Assembly: GCA_030604885.1 (NCBI GenBank)
Contig: JAUVUZ010000025.1
Coordinates: forward strand, 1-44,005
DNA: 44,005 bases
From: Alphaproteobacteria bacterium
GTDB taxonomy: Bacteria; Pseudomonadota; Alphaproteobacteria; Rhodospirillales; Rhodospirillaceae
Reading direction: 5' to 3'
The notes under the pieces are model-generated. The model did not search any database, had not been told where the DNA came from, and saw only the letters and a program-made list of their open reading frames with translations. Shown here one piece after another: positions 33,077 through 42,181 of the stretch. The translations under genes were made by a program, and so were the position numbers. Position 1 is the stretch's first letter. Each line of letters opens with the position of its first letter.

Positions 33077-36000
33077 TCATTCGGCGGCGATCCGCACCGA
33101 GGGTTCGTGGTGGGCCGTCAGCGGGCGGTTGCCCGCCAGGCGGCGCACCAGAACGTAGAACACCGGGGTGAGGAAGATGCCGAACGCGGTCACCCCGATC
33201 ATCCCCGAGAACACCGCCACGCCCATGGCGTGACGCATCTCCGCGCCCGCGCCGGTGGCCAGCACCAGCGGCACCACGCCCATGATGAACGCGAGCGAGG
33301 TCATCAGGATCGGCCGCAGCCGCAGCTTGGCGGCCTCGAGCGCGGCCTTCACCGGGCTGTGCCCGGCGAGTTCCAGCTCGCGCGCGAACTCGACGATCAG
33401 GATCGCGTTCTTGGCCGAGAGGCCCACCAGCACGATCAGGCCGATCTGGGTGAAGATGTTGTTGTCGCCCCGCGTCAGCCACACCCCGGCCATCGCCGCC
33501 ATCAGCCCCATCGGCACGATCAGGATGATCGCCACCGGCAGGGTCAGGCTTTCGTACTGCGCCGCCAGCACCAGGAACACCAGCAGGATCGCCAGCGCGA
33601 ACACCAGGGTGGCGGTGTCGCCCGCGATGATCTGCTGATAGGTGAGGTCGGTCCACTCGAAGGCGAAGCCGGGCGGCAGGACCTCGGCGGCGATGCGCTC
33701 CACCGCCGCCTGCGCCTGGCCCGAGGAATAGCCCGGCGCCGCGCCGCCGGAAATGTCGGCGGCGAGGAAGCCGTTGTAGCGCATCGCCCGCTCCGGCCCG
33801 GCGGCGGAGTCCACCTTCAGCAGCGCCGCGAGCGGCACCATCGCCCCCGAGGCGCTTTTCACCTGGAGCTTGCCGATGTCCTCGGCGCGCGCGCGGTATT
33901 CGGCGTCGGCCTGCACCCGCACCGAGTAGGTGCGGCCGAAGGCGTTGAAGTCGTTCACGTACATGCTGCCGAGGTAGATCTGCAGGGTGTCGAACACGTC
34001 GGTCACCGCGACGCCCAACTGGCGGGCGCGGGTGCGGTCCACGTCGGCGAACAGCTGCGGCACGTTGACCTGATACGAGGTGAACAGGTTGGCCAGCTCC
34101 GGCGCCTCCGCCGCCTTGGCGAGGAACGCCTTGACCACCGCGTCGAGCTCGCCGTAGCCGCGCGAGGCGCGATCCTCGATCTCGAACTTGAAGCCGCCGG
34201 TGGTGCCGAGGCCCATCACCGGGGGCGGCGGGAACATCACCACGAAGGCGTCCTGGAGGCCCGCGTACTGCTGGTTCAGCCGCATCGCGATGGCCCCGGC
34301 GGAGAGATCCGCCGACTTGCGGTCGTCGAACGACTTGAGACCGGCGAAGACGATGCCCGAGTTGGTGGCGTTGGTGAAGCCGTTGATGGAGAGGCCGGGG
34401 AAGGAGATCGCGTGCTCGACGCCCGGGTCGTTCAGCGCGATCTCGCTCATGGTGCGGATCACCTCCTCGGTGCGGTCGAGGGTGGCGGCGTCGGGCAGTT
34501 GGGCGAAGCCGATCAGGTACTGCTTGTCCTGCATCGGCACGAAGCCGCCCGGCACCGCCTGGAACAGCCCCCAGGCGACCCCCACCAGGGCGAGGTACAT
34601 TCCCATCATCAGCGACTTGCGCTTGATCGCGCCGCCGAGGGCGGTGCCGTAGGCCTCGGCGCCGCGGCCGAAGGCGCGGTTGAAGCCGCGGAACAGCCAG
34701 CCGAGGGCGAAATCCATACCCCGCGTCAGGCGGTCCTTGGGCGCGTCGTGGCCCTTCAGCAGCAGCGCCGCGAGGGCCGGGGAGAGGGTCAGCGAGTTGA
34801 TCGCCGAAACCACCGTGGAAAACGCGATGGTGAGGGCGAACTGCTTGTAGAACTGCCCCGAGAGGCCGGAGATGAAGGCGAGCGGCACGAACACCGCCAC
34901 CAGCACCAGGGCGATGGCGACGATCGGGCCGGAGACCTCGCGCATCGCCTGGTAGGTGGCCTGCTTGGGTGAAAGCCCGGCGGCGATGTTGCGCTCGACG
35001 TTCTCCACCACCACGATCGCGTCGTCCACCACGATGCCGATGGCGAGCACCAGCCCGAACAGCGACAGCGCGTTGATCGACACCCCGAGCAGGTGCATCG
35101 CCGCGAAGGTGCCGACCACCGACACCGGCACCGCCAGCAGCGGAATGATCGAGGCGCGCCAGGTCTGCAGGAACAGGATCACCACCAGCACCACCAGCGC
35201 GACCGCCTCCAGCAGGGTGTGGACCACGGATTCGATCGAGGCGCGCACGAACTGGGTGGGGTCGTAGACGATGTCGTAGTCGACGCCGGGCGGCATCGAG
35301 CGCTTGATCTCGGCCATGGTCTCGCGCACCGCGTCGGAAATCGCGATGGCGTTGGAGCCGGGCGCCTGGGAGATCGGCATCGCCACCGCCGACTTGTTGT
35401 CGAGCAGGGAGCGCAGGGCGTAGTCCGCCGCGCCCATTTCCACCCGGCCGAGATCGCCGAGGCGGGTGACGCCGCCGTCCGCGTCGGTCTTGACGATGAT
35501 GTCGGCGAACGCCTCGGGGGTTTCGAGCCGCCCCTGCGCGTTCACCGAAAGCTGCAGGTCCACCCCCGGCAGGCTGGGCGAGGCGCCCACCACGCCCGCC
35601 GCAGCCTGGACGTTCTGGGCGCGGATCGCCGCCACCACCTCGCCCGCCGAGAGGCCGCGCGCCGCCACCTTCTGCGGGTCGAGCCAGACCCGCATGGCGT
35701 AGTCGCCCGCGCCGTAGAGCTGCACTTGGCCGACGCCCTCGATCCGCGCCAGGCGATCCTTGACGTTGAGCAGGCCGTAGTTGCGCAAATAGCCCATGTC
35801 GTAGCGGCCGTCGGGCGAGAGCAGGTGCACCACCATGGTGAGGTCCGGCGACGACTTGATGGTGGTGACGCCGAGGCGGCGCACCTCCTCGGGCAGGCGC
35901 GGCTCCGCCTGGGAGACGCGGTTCTGCACCAGCTGCTGGGCCTTGTCCGGGTCGGTGCCGAGGCGGAAGGTGACGGTGAGGGTCATGGTGCCGTCGGTGG

Positions 36001-36253
36001 TGGCCTGGCTGCTCATGTAGAGCATGTTCTCGACGCCGTTGACCTGCTCCTCGATCGGCGTCGCCACCGTTTCGGCGATCACCCGCGGCGAGGCGCCGGG
36101 ATACTGGGCGCGCACCACCACCGTCGGCGGCACCACCTCGGGGTATTCCGAGATCGGCAGCACCCGGATCGACAGCAACCCGGCGACGAAGATCAGAATC
36201 GACAGCACGCCCGCGAACACCGGGCGGTCGATGAAGAACCGCGAGAGATTCAT
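33077..36253 (-). CDS. RND efflux pump, inner-membrane subunit (AcrB/MexF type), second system
   Basis: 1058 aa, HAE1 family. Begins MNLSRFFIDRPVFAGVLSILIFVAGL. TM4 proton-relay Asp pair in [18 protein letters not shown] and TM10 Lys in [17 protein letters not shown]. Also VQNRVSQAEPRLPEEVRRLGV, a form seen in MexF/OqxB-like pumps. It follows its adaptor gene by 12 bases on the same strand. No outer-membrane channel gene is present in this operon, so it probably shares a channel such as that at 19845-21305 or one elsewhere. Repressed in all likelihood by the divergent TetR protein. Confidence 0.95.
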   Translation of the reverse strand: MNLSRFFIDRPVFAGVLSILIFVAGLLSIRVLPISEYPEVVPPTVVVRAQYPGASPRVIAETVATPIEEQVNGVENMLYMSSQATTDGTMTLTVTFRLGTDPDKAQQLVQNRVSQAEPRLPEEVRRLGVTTIKSSPDLTMVVHLLSPDGRYDMGYLRNYGLLNVKDRLARIEGVGQVQLYGAGDYAMRVWLDPQKVAARGLSAGEVVAAIRAQNVQAAAGVVGASPSLPGVDLQLSVNAQGRLETPEAFADIIVKTDADGGVTRLGDLGRVEMGAADYALRSLLDNKSAVAMPISQAPGSNAIAISDAVRETMAEIKRSMPPGVDYDIVYDPTQFVRASIESVVHTLLEAVALVVLVVILFLQTWRASIIPLLAVPVSVVGTFAAMHLLGVSINALSLFGLVLAIGIVVDDAIVVVENVERNIAAGLSPKQATYQAMREVSGPIVAIALVLVAVFVPLAFISGLSGQFYKQFALTIAFSTVVSAINSLTLSPALAALLLKGHDAPKDRLTRGMDFALGWLFRGFNRAFGRGAEAYGTALGGAIKRKSLMMGMYLALVGVAWGLFQAVPGGFVPMQDKQYLIGFAQLPDAATLDRTEEVIRTMSEIALNDPGVEHAISFPGLSINGFTNATNSGIVFAGLKSFDDRKSADLSAGAIAMRLNQQYAGLQDAFVVMFPPPPVMGLGTTGGFKFEIEDRASRGYGELDAVVKAFLAKAAEAPELANLFTSYQVNVPQLFADVDRTRARQLGVAVTDVFDTLQIYLGSMYVNDFNAFGRTYSVRVQADAEYRARAEDIGKLQVKSASGAMVPLAALLKVDSAAGPERAMRYNGFLAADISGGAAPGYSSGQAQAAVERIAAEVLPPGFAFEWTDLTYQQIIAGDTATLVFALAILLVFLVLAAQYESLTLPVAIILIVPMGLMAAMAGVWLTRGDNNIFTQIGLIVLVGLSAKNAILIVEFARELELAGHSPVKAALEAAKLRLRPILMTSLAFIMGVVPLVLATGAGAEMRHAMGVAVFSGMIGVTAFGIFLTPVFYVLVRRLAGNRPLTAHHEPSVRIAAE

Positions 36254-36265
36254 GAAACCCGTTCC

Positions 36266-37447
36266 TTATCGCTGCGCCACGGCGCGGGGCGTCATCGCCA
36301 CCGCCTCGGGGGCGACGCGCACGCCGGGCCGCACCCGCTGCAAGCCATTGACGATCACCCGTTCGCCCTCGGCGAGGCCGGAGGCGACGATCCGCCCGCC
36401 CTCCACCGCCGCGCCCAGGGTCACGGCGCGATACTGGGCGCGGTCGTCCTCGCCCACCACGAACACGAACTTCTTGTCCTGGTCGGTGCCCAGCGCGCGC
36501 TCGTTCACCACCAGCGCCGGGCGGGCCTCCACCTGGCCGAGGCGCAGCCGCGCGAACTGGCCGGGCACCAGCAGGCCGTCCGGGTTGTCGAACACCGCGC
36601 GCACGCCGATGGTGCCGCTCGCCGCGTCCACCCGGTTGTCGACCATCTGCACCCGGCCCGAGACCGGCGCCGTGCCGCCCGAGGCGGTCATCTCCACCGG
36701 AATGCGCGAAAGCGCCTCGGCGCCGCCGCCCCGCACCTCGGCGAGGGCGGCCATCACCGCCGTCTCGCCCGCGTCGAAGCGGGCGTAGATCGGGCTGACC
36801 GAAACCAGGGTGGTGAGCACCGGCGCGTCGGCTCCGGCGGACACCAGGTTGCCCGGCGTCACCTCGGCGCGGCCCACCCGGCCCGCCACCGGCGCGCGCA
36901 CCTCGGTGTAGGAGAGATCGAGCCGGGCGGTGTCGCGGGCGGCGCGGGCGGCGCGCAGCGCCGCCTCCGCCTCGCGGTGGGCGTTGGCGCGGGTGTCCAC
37001 CTCGCGCAGCGGAATGTTGCCGGTTTCGGAGAGCTTGTTGGCGCGGCCCGCCTCGCGGGAGGTGAAGGCGGCGCGCGCCTCGGCGCGGGCGACCTCGGCC
37101 TCGGCGCGGGCGAGCGCGGCCTGGAAGGGGGCCTTGTCGAGGGAGACCAGCAGGTCGCCCTTTTGCACCAGCCCGCCCTCGCGGAAGTGGATCGCCTCCA
37201 CCTGCCCGGCGACGCGGGGGCGGACGTCCACCCGGTCCACCGCTTCGAGGCGGCCGGAATAATCCTCCCAGCGCATCACGTTCTGCCGCGCCACGGTCGC
37301 CACCGACACCGGCACGGCGGGCGGTTCGGCGGGGCGCGCCTCGTCGGCGCGGGCGGTGCGTCCGGAGAACTCGACGGCGGCGGCGGCGAGCGCGCCCGCC
37401 ATCGAGAGACCGGCCATGGTCAGGAGAAGGGTTTTGAAGCGCGGCAT
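36266..37447 (-). CDS. RND efflux periplasmic adaptor (MexE/AcrA family), second system
   Basis: 393 aa. N-terminal hydrophobic segment (residues ~5-25) without a lipobox cysteine, so it is probably membrane-anchored or secreted, unlike the adaptor at 15495. Lipoyl halves around DYSGRLEAVDRVDVRPRVAGQVEAIHF and DLSYTEVRAPVAGRVGRAEV flank the helical hairpin rich in Ala, Glu and Arg. GGAGG lies five bases before the ATG. Transcribed with the pump downstream. The start faces the TetR gene across a 115-bp control region with two operator-like sites. Confidence 0.93.
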   Translation of the reverse strand: MPRFKTLLLTMAGLSMAGALAAAAVEFSGRTARADEARPAEPPAVPVSVATVARQNVMRWEDYSGRLEAVDRVDVRPRVAGQVEAIHFREGGLVQKGDLLVSLDKAPFQAALARAEAEVARAEARAAFTSREAGRANKLSETGNIPLREVDTRANAHREAEAALRAARAARDTARLDLSYTEVRAPVAGRVGRAEVTPGNLVSAGADAPVLTTLVSVSPIYARFDAGETAVMAALAEVRGGGAEALSRIPVEMTASGGTAPVSGRVQMVDNRVDAASGTIGVRAVFDNPDGLLVPGQFARLRLGQVEARPALVVNERALGTDQDKKFVFVVGEDDRAQYRAVTLGAAVEGGRIVASGLAEGERVIVNGLQRVRPGVRVAPEAVAMTPRAVAQR

Positions 37448-37472
37448 CGGTGCCTCCGTGGAACTATATTTA

Positions 37473-37484
37473 TACCGAACGGTA
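37473..37484. promoter_or_regulatory. TetR operator-like palindrome 1
   Basis: TACCG-AA-CGGTA, a perfect 5-bp inverted repeat in an AT-rich setting, 26 bases from the adaptor ATG. The form is common for operators of TetR repressors controlling RND pumps. Confidence 0.65.
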
Positions 37485-37485
37485 C

Positions 37486-37515
37486 AAATATGTCCCTGGA
37501 CATGCCGCTGTCAAC
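37486..37515 (-). promoter_or_regulatory. Candidate promoter for the second RND operon
   Basis: On the minus strand TTGACA (37515-37510) is followed after 18 bases by TATTTG (37491-37486). The two operator-like palindromes lie on either side of it, so repressor binding would block or loop this promoter. The -10 match is weak. Confidence 0.4.
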
Positions 37516-37525
37516 AGCTTATTTT

Positions 37526-37537
37526 TACCGAAAGATA
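37526..37537. promoter_or_regulatory. TetR operator-like palindrome 2 (degenerate)
   Basis: TACCG-AA-AGATA, sharing the left half and the flanking T- and A-rich context with site 1, with the right half degenerate. Its centre is 53 bp (about five helical turns) from that of site 1, and it lies 25 bases before the TetR start codon, suggesting autoregulation. Confidence 0.5.
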
Positions 37538-37562
37538 CAAAAATCAAGAGGAGGAACGAAAA

Positions 37563-38168
37563 ATGGCGATCGGCCGTCCACGGGCCTTCTGCGCCGAGAC
37601 CGCCCTCGACGCCGCCTTGGAAGTGTTCTGGCGCAAGGGATTCGACGGCGCGTCGCTCACCGATCTGACCGAGGCGATGGGCATCAACCGCCCGAGCCTC
37701 TACGGCGCCTTCGGCAACAAGGAGGAATTGTTCCGCAAGGCCCTCGACCGCTACGTCACCGTCAAGGTGGCGTACATCCGCCACGCCCTGGCCGCCGATT
37801 CCGCCTACGAGGTGGCCGAGCGGCTGCTGACCGGCGCGGCGGAGATGATGACCGATCCCTCGCACCCGGTGGGGTGCCTCGCGGTCAAGGGCATGGCCAC
37901 CTGTTCCGCCGAGGACGGCCCGGTGCGCGAGGAACTCGACAAGGTGCGCGAGGAATACGAAACCGCGATGCGCGCCCGCATCGCCCGCGCCAAGGCCGAA
38001 GGGGACCTGTCGCCGGACGCCGACCCGGACGACCTGATGCGCTACCTCACCACCGTGGTGCAGGGCATGGCGATCCAGGCCTCCATCGGCGCCACGGTGG
38101 CCGACCTGCGCCGCGTCGCCGAAACCGCGCTCAAGGCCTGGCCCGCCCGTTCGCCCGCCTGCAATTGA
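37563..38168 (+). CDS. TetR-family transcriptional repressor
   Basis: 201 aa. An N-terminal helix-turn-helix (residues ~10-55: AALEVFWRKGFDGASLTDLTEAMGINRPSLYGAFGNKEELFRKAL) and a helical ligand-binding domain with LTGAAEMMTDPSHPVGCLAVKG. The domain layout resembles the TetR_C_16-type efflux and redox repressors. ATG 37563 has GAGGAGGAA seven bases upstream; a longer in-frame start at 37356 would be antisense to the adaptor gene and cross both operators, so it is rejected. Most likely represses itself and the divergent RND genes. Confidence 0.92.
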   Translation: MAIGRPRAFCAETALDAALEVFWRKGFDGASLTDLTEAMGINRPSLYGAFGNKEELFRKALDRYVTVKVAYIRHALAADSAYEVAERLLTGAAEMMTDPSHPVGCLAVKGMATCSAEDGPVREELDKVREEYETAMRARIARAKAEGDLSPDADPDDLMRYLTTVVQGMAIQASIGATVADLRRVAETALKAWPARSPACN

Positions 38169-38233
38169 GTATTGTTCGCAATTCCGGGGCGCCGTATAAC
38201 CGCTGACGTAGGGACAACCGACGGACGGCGACG

Positions 38234-39118
38234 ATGGCGTTTCACCCCCGGATGCAGAGCCGGATCGAGGGCATCGCGCCCGCGCGCGAGCTGCGCTGGC
38301 GGGCCTTCGGCGCGGCGCTGGCGGATGTCTGGTCGGTGGAATGCGAGGCCCGCGCGGGCGGGGATTACGTCTCCCACGCGCCGCGCCTGGTGATGATGCT
38401 GGATCACGCCCCGACGGGCGGCGACAGCGGCATCCGCGTCGGCCTCGGCCCCGAGTGCCTGGCCTGTCCGCTCGCCTCCCTGCGCGGCATGATGTGCTAT
38501 ATCCCCGCCGGGGTGCGCACCTGGGCGCGGGTGGAGAACGCCCGCGCGCTCAAGCATCTCGACATCCACCTCGACACCGAGGCCCTCGCCCGCCGCGCCG
38601 GGCGCCTCGACCCGGAGGCGCTGGCGACGCCGCGCATCGGCTTTTCCGACGCCCGCCTCGCCGGGCTGGCGCGCCTGATCGCGGCGGAGTGCGAGGCGCC
38701 CGACCCGGCGGGCGACCTCTACGGCGACGCCCTGATCGACGCGCTGGTGGCGGCGCTGCTGCGCCCCGCGCCGGAAACCTGCCGCCGTCGCGGCGGCCTC
38801 TCCCCCTGCCTGGTGCGGCGCGCCACCGACTTCATCGCCGAGCACTGCGCGCGCAACATCCGCCTCGCCGAGCTGGCGGAGCTGACCGGGCTGTCGGAAA
38901 GCTATTTCTGCTCGGCGTTCAAGGCCGCCACCGGCCTGCCGCCGCACCAGTGGCAGATGCGCGCCCGCGTCGAGCGCGCCAGGGCGCTGCTGGACGAGGT
39001 GCCGATCGCCGAGGCCGCCGTCGCCGCCGGGTTCGCCGACCAGTCCCACCTCACCCGCGCCTTCCGCCGCCAGTTCGGCGTCACCCCGGCGGCGTGGCTG
39101 CGGGACCGCCGCGGGTGA
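38234..39118 (+). CDS. AraC-family transcriptional regulator of the siderophore uptake genes
   Basis: 294 aa. A variable N-terminal sensing domain (residues ~1-180) and a C-terminal pair of helix-turn-helix motifs (residues ~195-290: IRLAELAELTGLSESYFCSAFKAATGLPPHQWQ, then IAEAAVAAGFADQSHLTRAFRRQFGVTPAAW). It is similar in layout to PchR-type activators that sense an internalised ferric siderophore. It sits directly upstream of the TonB receptor on the same strand with 125 bases between, consistent with control of the uptake genes. No clear Fur box was seen nearby. Confidence 0.9.
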   Translation: MAFHPRMQSRIEGIAPARELRWRAFGAALADVWSVECEARAGGDYVSHAPRLVMMLDHAPTGGDSGIRVGLGPECLACPLASLRGMMCYIPAGVRTWARVENARALKHLDIHLDTEALARRAGRLDPEALATPRIGFSDARLAGLARLIAAECEAPDPAGDLYGDALIDALVAALLRPAPETCRRRGGLSPCLVRRATDFIAEHCARNIRLAELAELTGLSESYFCSAFKAATGLPPHQWQMRARVERARALLDEVPIAEAAVAAGFADQSHLTRAFRRQFGVTPAAWLRDRRG

Positions 39119-39243
39119 TTTGCCGCAAGAACGTTCCAAACGCCCAAGCCCGGTTCAAGACCCTCCGTTCTCCCCGTGATACCCGGACCCTCCACACACT
39201 GCCCGCGCCGCAGGGGGCGCGCCGGAAAAGGGGACGAGACACC

Positions 39244-41388
39244 ATGACCAGACACGGGAGACACTCCGGGCGGCTGCTCGCCGCCGCCCTGGCGGCGACG
39301 CCGCTGGCCGCCGAGGCCGCCGACCCGGCACCGATCACGCTGGCGCCGATGGTGGTGAGCGGCGAGGCGGCGGACGAAGCGCCGACCGCGCCGGTGGAGG
39401 GCTACGTCGCCAAGCGCACCGCCACCGGCTCCAAGACCGCCACGCCGATCGAGGAGGTGCCGCAGTCGGTGTCGGTGATCGGGCGGCAGGAGATCGACGA
39501 CCGCGGCGCCACCAAGGTGGACGAGGCGCTGCGCTACACTCCCGGCGTGTTCGCCCAGCCCTTCGGCGCCGACAGCGACACCAACTGGCTGTTCATCCGC
39601 GGCTTCCAGGCCACCGCCACCGGCACCTTCCGCGACGGATTGCAGGACTACAGCTACGCCTTCGGCGGGTTTTTCACCGACAGCTTCACCCTGGAGCGGA
39701 TCGAGGTGCTGAAGGGGGCGTCGTCGGTGCTCTACGGCGGCAGCAACCCCGGCGGCCTGGTCAATTACGTCACCAAGCGCCCCACCGGCGAACGCCTGCG
39801 CTACATGGAAGTCGGCATCGACGACGCGGGCACCGCGTTCACCGGCGTCGACATCGGCGACACCGTGGACGAGCACTTCTCCTACCGCTTCGTCGGGCGG
39901 ATCCAGGGCGGCGACGGCCATTCGGACGAATCCGGCGGCTTCCGCGGCGTCGCCGCGCCGAGCCTGACCTGGACCCCCAACGACAGCAACGCGATCACCT
40001 TCCTCGCCAACTACACCTTCATCGACGAAACCCACAACGGCGGCAGCTTCCTGCCCTACGTCGGCACGGTGGTGGACGCGCCGTTCGGCCGCATCGACCG
40101 CGACGCCAACTTCACCGAGCCGGATCTCGACACATACATCCGCCGCCAGGCCTCGATCGGCTACGCATTCGAGCACCTCGCCGAGGACGACCTGACCTTC
40201 CGCCAGAACTTCCGCTACGCCCACTCGGAGCTGCACGAGGTGTCGCTCTATCCGTTCGGCTATTCGGGGTTCTCGCTCACGCCGACACCCTCCAACACCC
40301 TCTCGCGGGTCAACTTCGAGCACAGGAGCGAGGTGGACGCGGTGTTGCTCGACAACCAGTTGGAAAAGAGCTTCGCCACCGGGCCGGTGCGCCACACCCT
40401 GCTGGGCGGCGTGGACTACAAATACTTCCGCCTCGACCAGATGCAGGCGTCCGGCAGCGCCACCGAAATCGACGCGGTGAACCCGGTGTACGGCGCGCCG
40501 CAGGGGGCGCGAACCGCCTACATCGACCAGGAACTGACGATGCACCAGGTCGGCCTCTACGCGCAGGATCAGATGCGGTTCGGCGACGGCTGGCTGGTGA
40601 CGCTCAACGGCCGCTACGACCGCGCCCGCAGCCTCGCCGAGGGCACGCCGTCCTACGACGGCAACGACGGCAAGCTGAGCGGCCGCGCCGGTCTCGCCTA
40701 CACTTTCGCGGGCGGGGTGACGCCCTACGCCAGCTATTCCACCTTCTTCAACCCGGTGCTCGGGCAGTCGGCGGCGGGCGGCGCGTTCCGCCCCGAAACC
40801 GGCAAGCAATACGAGGTGGGCGTGAAATACGCGCCCGACTGGATCGACGGCCTGTTCACCGTGGCGCTGTTCGACCTTACCCGGCAGAACGTCGTCACCG
40901 GTTCGGGCGTCACCGAAACCCAGATCGGCGAGGTCACCTCCCAGGGCGTCGAGATCGAGGGCAAGGTCAACCTCACGCCGAACCTCAGGCTCACCGGCGG
41001 CGTCACCCTCCTCGACCTCGAAATCACCAAGGACGCGGACGCCACCGCCGTCGGCAACCAGCCCTACATCGTGCCGGAGCGGATGGCGTCGCTCGCCGCC
41101 GACTATCGCTTCGACCGCGAAACCCTGGGCGGCGCGCTGAACGGCGTCGCGGTGGGCGGCGGCGTGCGCTACGTCGGCTCGTCGTGGGCCGACAACCAGA
41201 ACACCCTCAAGGTGCCGTCCGCCACCGTCTACGACGCGCGGATCGGCTACGGCGAGGAGGACTGGGGCGTCGACCTCACCGCCCACAACCTGTTCGACAA
41301 AACCTACGTGGCGAGCTGCCAGACCGCCTACACCTGCTCCTACGGCGAAGGGCGGACGGTGATGCTGAAATTCCACATGAACTGGTGA
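39244..41388 (+). CDS. TonB-dependent ferric siderophore receptor (FhuA/FoxA-like)
   Basis: 714 aa with a signal peptide of ~23-26 residues (ending AAEAA). A TonB-box-like APMVVSG stretch is followed by the plug domain (~residues 60-175: IEEVPQSVSVIGRQEIDDRGATKVDEALRYTPGV, IRGF, GASSVLYGGSNPGGLVNYVTKRP) and a 22-strand barrel ending in the aromatic-rich MLKFHMNW. There is no extra N-terminal signalling domain, fitting control by an AraC protein instead of a sigma/anti-sigma pair. The plug motif and the downstream fhuCDB genes make a hydroxamate siderophore the likely ligand. ATG 39244 is chosen for the signal peptide; the reading frame extends upstream without a stop but overlaps the AraC gene. 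Confidence 0.94.
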   Translation: MTRHGRHSGRLLAAALAATPLAAEAADPAPITLAPMVVSGEAADEAPTAPVEGYVAKRTATGSKTATPIEEVPQSVSVIGRQEIDDRGATKVDEALRYTPGVFAQPFGADSDTNWLFIRGFQATATGTFRDGLQDYSYAFGGFFTDSFTLERIEVLKGASSVLYGGSNPGGLVNYVTKRPTGERLRYMEVGIDDAGTAFTGVDIGDTVDEHFSYRFVGRIQGGDGHSDESGGFRGVAAPSLTWTPNDSNAITFLANYTFIDETHNGGSFLPYVGTVVDAPFGRIDRDANFTEPDLDTYIRRQASIGYAFEHLAEDDLTFRQNFRYAHSELHEVSLYPFGYSGFSLTPTPSNTLSRVNFEHRSEVDAVLLDNQLEKSFATGPVRHTLLGGVDYKYFRLDQMQASGSATEIDAVNPVYGAPQGARTAYIDQELTMHQVGLYAQDQMRFGDGWLVTLNGRYDRARSLAEGTPSYDGNDGKLSGRAGLAYTFAGGVTPYASYSTFFNPVLGQSAAGGAFRPETGKQYEVGVKYAPDWIDGLFTVALFDLTRQNVVTGSGVTETQIGEVTSQGVEIEGKVNLTPNLRLTGGVTLLDLEITKDADATAVGNQPYIVPERMASLAADYRFDRETLGGALNGVAVGGGVRYVGSSWADNQNTLKVPSATVYDARIGYGEEDWGVDLTAHNLFDKTYVASCQTAYTCSYGEGRTVMLKFHMNW

Positions 41389-41392
41389 GCCG

Positions 41393-42181
41393 GTGACCGA
41401 ACCGTTGTTCCAACTCGAAGGCGTCGCCTTCGCCGTCGGCGGCCGGGAGATTCTCCGGCCGCTGACCCTCGATTTCGCGCCGGGGCGGATCGTCGCCCTG
41501 GTCGGCCCCAACGGCGCGAGCAAGAGCACGCTCTTGAAGCTGCTGGCGCGGCAGATCCGCCCCAGCGCCGGGGCGATCCGCTGCCGGGGCCGGGAGCTGG
41601 GCGCCTGGGGCGGGCGGGAGTTCGCCCGCGCGGTGGCGTTCATGCCCCAGTTCGCCCCGGCGGCGGACGGCATGACGGTGGCGGAGCTGGCACGCCTCGG
41701 GCGCTTCCCCTGGCACGGGCCGTTCGGCCGCTTCGGCGCGCAGGACGCCGCCAAGGTGGCGGCGGCGCTCGCCGACACCGGCCTCGACGGCCTCGCCAAC
41801 CGCCTCGTCGACACCCTTTCGGGCGGTGAGCGGCAGCGCGCCTGGCTCGCGATGCTGCTGGCGCAGGACCCGCGCTGCCTGCTGCTGGACGAACCCACCT
41901 CGGCGCTCGATCTCGCCCACCAGGTGGAGGTGCTGCGACTGGTGCGCGACCTCGGGCGCGGGCGCGGCATCGGCGCGGTGGTAGTGCTGCACGACGTCAA
42001 CATGGCGGCGCGCTTCTGCGACGAGATCGTGGCGCTGCGCGACGGCCGGGTGGTGGCGCGCGGCGCGCCCGCCGCGATCATGACCCCCGACACCCTGGCG
42101 GCGATCTACGGCATTCCCATCGGTGTGGTGCCGCACCCGGAAAGCGGCGCGCCGATCGGCTACGTGCGGGGTGCGGGATGA
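41393..42181 (+). CDS. fhuC: Ferric hydroxamate ABC importer ATP-binding protein FhuC
   Basis: 262 aa. Close to the FhuC pattern: GMTVAELARLGRFPWHGPFGRFG, signature LSGGERQRAW, Walker B RCLLLDEPTSALDLAHQVEVL, switch His in VVLHDVNMAARFCD, and IYGIPIGVVPHP near the end. The Walker A at 38-46 reads GPNGASKST, with Ser43 where the family has Gly; one base change (GGC to AGC) would explain it. All other ATPase motifs are intact. The start is GTG 41393, four bases after the receptor stop, with only a weak ribosome-binding site. Its stop overlaps the fhuD start (ATGA). Confidence 0.93.
   Translation: MTEPLFQLEGVAFAVGGREILRPLTLDFAPGRIVALVGPNGASKSTLLKLLARQIRPSAGAIRCRGRELGAWGGREFARAVAFMPQFAPAADGMTVAELARLGRFPWHGPFGRFGAQDAAKVAAALADTGLDGLANRLVDTLSGGERQRAWLAMLLAQDPRCLLLDEPTSALDLAHQVEVLRLVRDLGRGRGIGAVVVLHDVNMAARFCDEIVALRDGRVVARGAPAAIMTPDTLAAIYGIPIGVVPHPESGAPIGYVRGAG

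Noticed and set aside
37356..37562. N-terminal extension of the TetR protein from ATG 37356
   Set aside because: The extension is antisense to the adaptor's 5' end and spans both operator-like palindromes. ATG 37563 has a strong GAGGAGG site and begins the conserved domain.
39119..39243. Fur box upstream of the TonB receptor
   Set aside because: I looked for the AT-rich GATAAT-type repeats expected and found none. Control may be through the AraC protein alone.
38902..42093. A 1063-codon minus-strand open frame opposite the TonB receptor and fhuC
   Set aside because: Same shadow-frame effect. It crosses several real genes and intergenic regions without any domain signature.
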